This document shows, in pieces, positions 58,242-64,000 of a stretch of DNA of 64,000 bases. The position numbers were made by a program, and so were the translations under genes. Position 1 is the stretch's first letter; each line of letters begins with the position of its first letter. The notes under the pieces were generated by a model, which saw nothing but the letters and a program-made list of their open reading frames with translations, made no database searches and was not told the DNA's origin. Source of the DNA: an uncultured Gallionellaceae bacterium (GTDB lineage: Bacteria; Pseudomonadota; Gammaproteobacteria; Burkholderiales; Gallionellaceae); contig CAINCU010000005.1 of assembly GCA_903847155.1 (NCBI GenBank), positions 121,497-185,496 of the forward strand, in the 5' to 3' direction.

Positions 58242-58500
58242 GGCGAGGGCACGAAGTGCCCTCGCCGTGGTTTTGATTTTTGCTTTTCCTTCCCCTGTGC
58301 GCCGCCGAGTAGCGCAGGCTGGTCAGGGGGTGTCGGCGAGGACTGTTTGAGCGCGTAGCGCGAGTTCCGCAGCCGCCTGACCAGTCGAGCAACGCAGGGA
58401 ACCGCGAAGCGGCGGCGCACCGGGGTCGCCTTTTCTTTGGTTCCTTTCTTTTGGCGAAGCAAAAGAAAGGAACTAGCTGTCGGGCTACCCCCGACGGTGT
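58242..58500 (-). repeat. Long inverted repeat, right copy
   Basis: Reverse-oriented copy of 56951-57219. Its 14-bp hairpin (58440-58453 with 58460-58473) differs from the left copy at three pairs, all compensated on the opposite strand of the stem. It ends with a perfect 11-bp hairpin at 58242-58266. With copy G it fills most of the 561-base gap before the GIY-YIG gene. Confidence 0.85.
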
Positions 58501-58585
58501 TGAAGTAACAAACCAGCGGGCTTCGCCCATCCTTCGATACGGCTGCGCCTACTCAGGACGAACGGTCATTAGGTAATCCGTACAA

Positions 58586-58882
58586 ATGAAATCACAGAAC
58601 ACTACCACCTGGACCTGCTACCTCCTGCAATGCACCGACAACACCCTCTACTGCGGCATCACCAACGACCTCGTCAAGCGCCTCGCCGCGCACAATGCGG
58701 GCGAGGGCGCCAAATACACGCGCGGTCGCGCGCCGGTGAAGCTGGTGTATTGCGAATCCTGCGCCGACAAGTCATCCGCCTTGAAACGCGAGATGCAGAT
58801 CAAGGGGCTACCCCGTGCGGCGAAATTGGCTTTATGCTGCGCGACGTTACGTGCCGGAATGAGCGCTGATTCGCCAAGCTGA
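58586..58882 (+). CDS. GIY-YIG endonuclease-family protein (YhbQ/UPF0213-like)
   Basis: 98-residue single-domain GIY-YIG protein: WTCYLLQCTDNTLYCGITND, LVKRLAAHNAGEGAKYTRGR, VKLVYCESCADKSSALKREM. The second motif is GI-T rather than YIG, as in the UPF0213 group. Predicted nuclease, function unknown. Lies just after the right inverted repeat. Confidence 0.85.
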   Translation: MKSQNTTTWTCYLLQCTDNTLYCGITNDLVKRLAAHNAGEGAKYTRGRAPVKLVYCESCADKSSALKREMQIKGLPRAAKLALCCATLRAGMSADSPS

Positions 58883-58914
58883 TCAGTCGCCTGCCGTTGG
58901 GTTGCTTGGCACGT

Positions 58915-58934
58915 ATATTAGAATATGCTAATAT
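58915..58934. promoter_or_regulatory. Palindrome before the RND operon, candidate operator
   Basis: ATATTAG-N6-CTAATAT, perfect 7-bp arms, ending 29 bases before the membrane-fusion-protein ATG. AT-rich dyads of this kind are typical of small repressors (ArsR or TetR type). Confidence 0.5.
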
Positions 58935-58963
58935 GCAAACATGTTATCTCTTGAGGTGGGTCT

Positions 58964-60001
58964 ATGAAACGAAATCTGGGTTTGGTGTTCGGTCTGTCTG
59001 CGGTTTTGCTGGGAGTTTCTGTGCAAGCGGCGGAGCCGCTGGCGACGACGCCGGTGCAATTGCGCGAAGTGGAGCAAACATACAGCGTTGACGGCGTGGT
59101 GGAAGCGACGCGCCAATCCACAGTGTCGGCGCAGATTTCCGGGCGGGTGAAGTCGCTGAACTTTGATGTGGGCGATCGCGTCAGCAAGGGGCAGGTGCTG
59201 TTGCGCATCGACGAGCGCGAGGCAAATCAGGCATTGGCGGGCAGCAAGGCGCAGTTGTCACAGGCGGAGGCGGCTTTGCAGAACGCGCGTTTGAACTACG
59301 AGCGTTCGCAACAGTTGTTTGAGCAGAAATTCATCAGTCAGGCGGCGCTGGACAAAGCCAAGTCTGACTACGACATGGCCAAGGCGCAGTCTCAGGCCAG
59401 CGAAGCGGGCGCGCAGCAATCGGCGCTGGCGCAGAGTTACACCTCGGTGATCGCGCCTTACGCGGGCGTGGTGTCGGCGCGCATGGTGGAGATGGGCGAG
59501 ATGGTGACGGTGGGCAAGCCGCTGATGACCGGCTTCGATCCGTCGCAACTGCGCGTGATCGCCAATGTGCCGCAGGATAAATTGAAAGAAATCGGCAGCC
59601 GACCCAAGGTAACAATTGAAGTGCCGTCGCTGAGCCGTTGGATCAAGGCGGATTCAGTCACGGTGCAGCCTTCCGCCGATGTGCGCACGCACAGCACGCA
59701 GGTGCGTGTCGAGATGCCCGAGAACCAGAAGAATATTTATCCCGGCATGTTTGTACGCACACATTTCGTGGTGGGCAAGGAGCAGAAGATGCTGATCCCG
59801 GTGAGCGCGGTGTTGCACCGCAGCGAAGTGGTGGCGGTGTATGTGGTGGATGACCTGGGCTGGCCGCGTCTGCGCCAAGTACGTTTGGGCGAGGCGAATG
59901 AACAGAATGAAATCGAAGTGCTGGCCGGGTTGAATGTGGGTGAGCATGTGGCGCGAGACGCAATCAAGGCGGGCATGGTGGCTTCGGAGCACAAGCAATG
60001 A
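58964..60001 (+). CDS. RND efflux membrane fusion protein
   Basis: 345-residue periplasmic adaptor: signal peptide (to VQAA, about 23), biotinyl-lipoyl region (ISGRVKSLNFDVGDRVSKGQ, VLLRIDEREANQAL), a helical hairpin (QAEAALQNARLNYERSQQLF), second lipoyl half (SVIAPYAGVVSARMVEMGE) and beta-barrel/membrane-proximal domains (VIPVSAVLHRSEVVAVYVV-like). Overlaps the RND pump gene (ATGA). Confidence 0.92.
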   Translation: MKRNLGLVFGLSAVLLGVSVQAAEPLATTPVQLREVEQTYSVDGVVEATRQSTVSAQISGRVKSLNFDVGDRVSKGQVLLRIDEREANQALAGSKAQLSQAEAALQNARLNYERSQQLFEQKFISQAALDKAKSDYDMAKAQSQASEAGAQQSALAQSYTSVIAPYAGVVSARMVEMGEMVTVGKPLMTGFDPSQLRVIANVPQDKLKEIGSRPKVTIEVPSLSRWIKADSVTVQPSADVRTHSTQVRVEMPENQKNIYPGMFVRTHFVVGKEQKMLIPVSAVLHRSEVVAVYVVDDLGWPRLRQVRLGEANEQNEIEVLAGLNVGEHVARDAIKAGMVASEHKQ

Positions 60002-63000
60002 GCATGGGCATCTCGGGACGTATAGCGCGCGTCTTCCTGCATTCGCAGATGACGCCGCTGCTGGCGCTGGTGGCTATTCTGCTCGGTGTGTTTGCGGTGG
60101 TGGTGACACCGCGCGAGGAAGAGCCGCAGATCAACGTGACCATGGCCAACGTGCTGATCGCCTATCCCGGCGCCTCGGCGCAGGATGTGGCGAACACGGT
60201 TTCAACGCCAGCGGAACAAGTGCTGTCGCAGATCGCCGGTGTCGATCACGTGTATTCCGTGTCGCAGCCGGGCATGGCGGTCATCTCGGTGCAGTTCAAG
60301 GTGGGCGAGCAACATGTGCCGTCGCTGGTCAAACTTTACGATGTGATCTGGTCGCATGCCGATTGGTTGCCGCCCACGCTGGGCGTGGCGCAACCCATCA
60401 TCAAAGCCAAGGGCATCGACGATGTACCGATGTTGGCCTTGACCCTGTGGCGGAATAAGGCCAGTAGCGGTGCGGTGGAGTTGACGCAGGTCGCGCACGC
60501 CATCGAATCCGATTTGAAGCGGGTGAAAGGTACGCGCGAAGTGGTCACGCTGGGTGCGACTCCACGCGTGGTGCGTGTGCTGCTCGACCCGGAAGCGTTG
60601 AACGCGCACCAACTTTCGGTGCAGGAAGTGCGCGCCGCATTGCAGGCCTCCAATGTCTCGCATAGTGCGGGCAGTCTGGTGCAGAACAACCGCGAAGTGC
60701 TAGTGCAGACCGGCAATTTCCTCAGCGATGCCAATGAAGTCGGACAACTGGTGGTGGGTGTGACCGACGGCAAGCCGGTGTTCCTGCGCGATGTGGCGGA
60801 GATTCAGGACGGTGCCGATCAACCCAAGAGTTATGTATGGATGGGCACGGGCGCAGCGGCAGGCGACAAAAATATTTCAGCCAAAGGTGAGTACGGCGCG
60901 GTGACTATCGCGGTGACCAAGAAGCCGGGCGAAAACGCGGTGGATGTTGCCAATAAATTATTGCAACGCGTGGAAGAGCTGAAGGGCAGTGTGATCCCCG
61001 ACGACGTGCAGGTGACGGTCACGCGCAACTACGGCGAGACCGCCAACGACAAGGCGATGAAGCTGATCCACAAGTTGTTCTTCGTCACGTTTGCCGTGGT
61101 GGCGCTGGTGTGGTTCGCGCTGGGACGGCGCGAGGCGGTCATCGTGGGTATCGCGGTTATGCTGACCTTGGCGGCGACGCTGTTTGCATCCTGGGCTTAC
61201 GGCTTTACGCTGAATCGCGTGTCGTTGTTCGCACTTATTTTCTCCATCGGGATACTGGTGGACGACGCGATTGTGGTGGTGGAAAACATCCATCGCCGCC
61301 GCGAACTGTCACAGCATCAGTCGCTGTCCGAGATCATTCCCGAGGCAGTGGATGAGGTCGGCAGTCCGACCATTCTCGCCACCTTCACCGTGATTGCGGC
61401 GCTGTTGCCGATGGCGTTCGTCACCGGCCTGATGGGGCCGTACATGAGCCCGATCCCGATCAACGCCAGCATGGGCATGCTGATCTCGCTGGCGATTGCT
61501 TTCATTGTCACACCGTGGCTGGCGCTTAAATTGGCCGATGCGCATCACGCGGTGATAAAGGAAGAAGGCGATAGCAAAATCGCGCGCTTCTTTCGCAATC
61601 TGCTGTCGCCGTTCCTGAACGGTGTACATGGCATACCGGCGCGGCGCAAATTGTGGCTGGGTATTCTGGCCGCGTTGATGCTGGCCGTGTCGTTGGTGGT
61701 GGTCAAGTTGGTGGTGCTGAAGATGCTGCCGTTCGACAATAAGTCGGAGTTCCAAGTGGTGGTCGATATGCCGAGCGGCACCGCGCTGGAACAGACCGCG
61801 GGCGTGATGCGCGACATCGGCGCCTATCTGGCAACGGTGCCGGAAGTTACGGATTACGAGGCTTACGCGGGTACGGCCTCACCCATCAACTTCAACGGGC
61901 TGGTGCGCCAATACTATCTGCGCAGTGCGCCGGAGCAGGGCGATATCCAGGTCAACTTGCAGGACAAACACAAGCGCTCGCGCAGCAGTCACCAAATCGC
62001 CACCTCGGTGCGCGAGCCGATCGAAAAGATCGCCAAGGCGTGGGGTGCGAAAGTGAAAGTGGTCGAAGTGCCGCCGGGCCCGCCGGTGATGTCGCCCATC
62101 GTGGCGGAAATCTACGGGCCGGACTACAACGGCGCGCGCAAAGTGGCGAGCAAGGTGCATGAACAATTCGCCGCTACGCCGGATATCGTCGGCATCGACG
62201 ACACCGTGAGCGAGATCGCACCCAAGCTGGTGCTGCGCGTGATGCAGAGCAAAGCGGCGTTGCTCGGCGTGGCGCAACGCGACATCGTGGATGCGGTACA
62301 GGTTGGGCTGTCCGGGCAGGACGTGACGGCGCTGCATGCGGCGGATGCGAAATATGCGCCGCCGCTGCGTCTGGAATTGTCCGCCGAAAAGCGCAGTCGT
62401 ATCGACGATGTGCTCAAGCTCAAGGTGCGCGCACGCGACGGTGCGCTGGTTCCCTTGTCGGAACTGGTGCAAGTGGTGCAGATGCAACGCGACTACACGA
62501 TCTATCACAAGGACTTGTTGCCGGTGGTGTACGTGACCGGCGACATGGCGGGCAAGCTGGATAGTCCGCTGTACGGCATGTTCGGCATCAACACCAAAAC
62601 CAGCGGCATGGAACTGGAGCAGGGCGGCACGCTGAAATCCTATTTCATCAAGCAACCCTCCGACCCTTACGCCAGCTATTCACTGAAATGGGATGGCGAG
62701 TGGCAGGTGACTTATGAGACTTTCCGCGATATGGGCATCGCTTACGGCGTGGGATTGATATTAATCTACCTGCTGGTGGTGGCGCAGTTCAAGAGCTATG
62801 TGGTGCCGCTGGTTATCATGGCGCCGATTCCGCTCACCATCATCGGTGTGATGCCGGGGCATGCCCTGTTTGGCGCGCAGTTCACCGCAACCTCGATGAT
62901 CGGCATGATCGCGCTGGCGGGCATCATTGTGCGCAACTCGATTTTGCTGGTCGATTTCGTCAACCTCCAATTGCGCGACGGAATTGATCCGCAACACGCG

Positions 63001-63204
63001 GTGATCAACGCGGCGGCAGCACGTGCCAAACCGATTGTGTTGACCGGACTGGCGGCGATGCTGGGGGCATTGTTCATATTGGATGACCCGATCTTTAACG
63101 GCCTCGCGCTGTCGTTGATCTTCGGTATTCTGGTATCGACATTGCTGACACTGATCGTCATCCCGGTGTTGTATTACGCAACCTTGTACAAGAAATATCT
63201 GTAA
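59998..63204 (+). CDS. RND-family efflux pump
   Basis: 1068-residue proton-driven inner-membrane transporter with 12 predicted helices and two large periplasmic loops. Seen are the N-terminal helix after RIARVFLHSQMTPLLALVAI, the proton-relay segment with Asp pair in FALIFSIGILVDDAIVVVEN in TM4, and C-terminal GMIALAGIIVRNSILLVDFV. Overall it belongs to the HAE/HME large group; substrate not predictable. No outer-membrane channel gene follows within the window. Confidence 0.93.
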   Translation: MSMGISGRIARVFLHSQMTPLLALVAILLGVFAVVVTPREEEPQINVTMANVLIAYPGASAQDVANTVSTPAEQVLSQIAGVDHVYSVSQPGMAVISVQFKVGEQHVPSLVKLYDVIWSHADWLPPTLGVAQPIIKAKGIDDVPMLALTLWRNKASSGAVELTQVAHAIESDLKRVKGTREVVTLGATPRVVRVLLDPEALNAHQLSVQEVRAALQASNVSHSAGSLVQNNREVLVQTGNFLSDANEVGQLVVGVTDGKPVFLRDVAEIQDGADQPKSYVWMGTGAAAGDKNISAKGEYGAVTIAVTKKPGENAVDVANKLLQRVEELKGSVIPDDVQVTVTRNYGETANDKAMKLIHKLFFVTFAVVALVWFALGRREAVIVGIAVMLTLAATLFASWAYGFTLNRVSLFALIFSIGILVDDAIVVVENIHRRRELSQHQSLSEIIPEAVDEVGSPTILATFTVIAALLPMAFVTGLMGPYMSPIPINASMGMLISLAIAFIVTPWLALKLADAHHAVIKEEGDSKIARFFRNLLSPFLNGVHGIPARRKLWLGILAALMLAVSLVVVKLVVLKMLPFDNKSEFQVVVDMPSGTALEQTAGVMRDIGAYLATVPEVTDYEAYAGTASPINFNGLVRQYYLRSAPEQGDIQVNLQDKHKRSRSSHQIATSVREPIEKIAKAWGAKVKVVEVPPGPPVMSPIVAEIYGPDYNGARKVASKVHEQFAATPDIVGIDDTVSEIAPKLVLRVMQSKAALLGVAQRDIVDAVQVGLSGQDVTALHAADAKYAPPLRLELSAEKRSRIDDVLKLKVRARDGALVPLSELVQVVQMQRDYTIYHKDLLPVVYVTGDMAGKLDSPLYGMFGINTKTSGMELEQGGTLKSYFIKQPSDPYASYSLKWDGEWQVTYETFRDMGIAYGVGLILIYLLVVAQFKSYVVPLVIMAPIPLTIIGVMPGHALFGAQFTATSMIGMIALAGIIVRNSILLVDFVNLQLRDGIDPQHAVINAAAARAKPIVLTGLAAMLGALFILDDPIFNGLALSLIFGILVSTLLTLIVIPVLYYATLYKKYL

Positions 63205-63233
63205 AATCTAAAACCCTAGAAGGAGCATTAAGC

Positions 63234-63443
63234 ATGAACGCAGAACGTATCGTCCGAATTGTTGCAGGCAGTTTCATTATGTTGACTTTAATATTGGGAG
63301 TGGAAGCCAGCCCGCTGTTCGTCAGCAAATACTTTTTGTTTTTCACCGCCTTTGTCGGGTTGAATTTGTTCCAGAGCGGCTTCACACAGATTTGTCCATT
63401 GAACAACATCTTGGCCAGATTCGGCATCAAAGGCAGTTGCTAA
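63234..63443 (+). CDS. DUF2892-family membrane protein
   Basis: 69-residue protein with two membrane helices (IVRIVAGSFIMLTLILGVEA; KYFLFFTAFVGLNLFQSGFT) and the DUF2892 C-terminus with CPLNNILARFGIKGSC. AAGGAG precedes the ATG. Often linked to rhodanese or sulfur genes; function unknown. Its end overlaps the next gene by seven bases. Confidence 0.87.
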   Translation: MNAERIVRIVAGSFIMLTLILGVEASPLFVSKYFLFFTAFVGLNLFQSGFTQICPLNNILARFGIKGSC

Positions 63444-64000
63444 AAAAACACCTTCCCCTTTCGTTCGGTTTCGCCCACGTCAGTCTGACCCTTGTCGGAC
63501 TGATGTGGGTTTTGCCTTTTCTGTATTACTACCACGCTTATCCCATCACCACCTTCTATCAGGAGTGGGGCGCGGGAATACTCGGGTTGTGCGCGCTGCC
63601 GCTGTTGCTGACCGCGCGCTATTGGCAAACACCGCAAGTGCCGCGTGTCGTGCTGCTGCCGTTCGGCCTGATACTGTTGTTGATGATGCAATTCTTTGTG
63701 GGGCGCATCAGTCATATTGACCAGTTGCTGATGCTGTCGCTATATTTCCTGTTCACAGCCATGTTAATTATGCTTGGGCAGCGCTTGCGCGAGGAGCTTG
63801 GTTTGCCATTGGTGGCAACCGTGCTTGCGGTATTTTTGCTGGTCGGCGCGGAGCTGAATACACTGGCAGGAATACTGCAACACTTCCGTTGGCACATCTT
63901 CTTGGGTTCGGTCATCACTGCCAAAACTTCCAGTGCGGTATATGGCAACATCGCGCAACCGAACCATTTTGCCAACTACATTGCGCTGGGTCTGATCTCG
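63437..64000 (+). CDS. PglL/Wzy-like O-oligosaccharyltransferase, 3'-truncated by window edge
   Basis: Open frame to the window end, starting at TTG 63437 inside the DUF2892 gene. About 188 residues are visible with at least five hydrophobic helices (VSLTLVGLMWVLPFLYYYHA; RVVLLPFGLILLLMMQFFVG; LLMLSLYFLFTAMLIMLGQR; VATVLAVFLLVGAELNTLAG) and the conserved loop SSAVYGNIAQPNHFANYIAL, typical of the PglL-type ligase family that transfers glycans to pilin or other proteins. The catalytic C-terminal part lies outside the window. Start codon is uncertain. Confidence 0.75.
   Translation, partial: MLKKHLPLSFGFAHVSLTLVGLMWVLPFLYYYHAYPITTFYQEWGAGILGLCALPLLLTARYWQTPQVPRVVLLPFGLILLLMMQFFVGRISHIDQLLMLSLYFLFTAMLIMLGQRLREELGLPLVATVLAVFLLVGAELNTLAGILQHFRWHIFLGSVITAKTSSAVYGNIAQPNHFANYIALGLIS

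Noticed and set aside
58166..58530. ORFs of about 100 codons in the right inverted repeat, rich in Arg/Pro
   Set aside because: They are read from both strands and several frames of the same structured repeat, as is the matching ORF at 56926-57234. The conserved feature is the DNA or RNA hairpin, not a protein.

Overview
The window is a 64 kb stretch of a Betaproteobacterium chromosome, most likely from the Nitrosomonadales/Gallionellaceae side of the class. This rests on the gene neighbourhoods (rpsU-yqeY-dnaG-rpoD; lptF/lptG divergent from pepA-holC and next to valS; the DUF1841, DUF3106 and DUF3619 families) and on protein similarity judged by eye; the family-level placement is inference.

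Layout. 1-5.7 kb: the end of tyrS, the macromolecular-synthesis operon and a complete tRNA-Ile(CAU). 5.8-22.3 kb: a denitrification block (dnr-type regulator, DUF2249 protein, norCB, norEFQ, a membrane protein, a 4Fe-4S membrane protein, norD, nirS, cytochrome c, TonB-dependent receptor, DsrC-like protein, CBS protein, HPP-family putative nitrite transporter, membrane cytochrome c). The right edge of the block carries a displaced 3' piece of the same tRNA-Ile gene plus a terminator, so it looks like a genomic island inserted at tRNA-Ile, although no integrase is visible. Three TTGA-N6-TCAA boxes lie in the dnr/DUF2249, norC and nirS upstream regions and suggest a nitric-oxide-responsive regulon. 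It encodes nitrite to NO to N2O only; heme d1 synthesis and nosZ are not in the window.

22.3-29.6 kb: an accessory region with topoisomerase IB, a MazG-like pyrophosphohydrolase followed by a nuclease-helicase-S24 peptidase fusion (the best candidate here for an uncharacterised defence or DNA-damage system), a NERD-domain membrane nuclease with a coupled leader ORF, a Bro-N/DinD-like protein, and paired palindromes that look like operators. 29.8-55.3 kb is mostly housekeeping: bepA, a Ser/Thr kinase fused to a cNMP-binding domain with a TusA-like partner, valS, holC, pepA, lptFG, an ECF sigma factor with DUF3619/DUF3106 genes, ilvI-ilvH-ilvC, psd-pssA, a cobalamin adenosyltransferase, an NtrC-type two-component pair facing a candidate sigma-54 promoter, an OmpA-like lipoprotein, an rRNA pseudouridine synthase and marC. 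55.3-64 kb: lnt carrying an in-frame repeat insertion, a two-gene cassette between long inverted repeats, a GIY-YIG protein, an RND efflux pair, and the start of a PglL-like oligosaccharyltransferase.

The window is rich in small repeats. A 65-bp element recurs seven times from 27.6 kb onward, always in the same orientation, and several other hairpin or MITE-like elements are present. The denitrification block shows none of the 65-bp elements.
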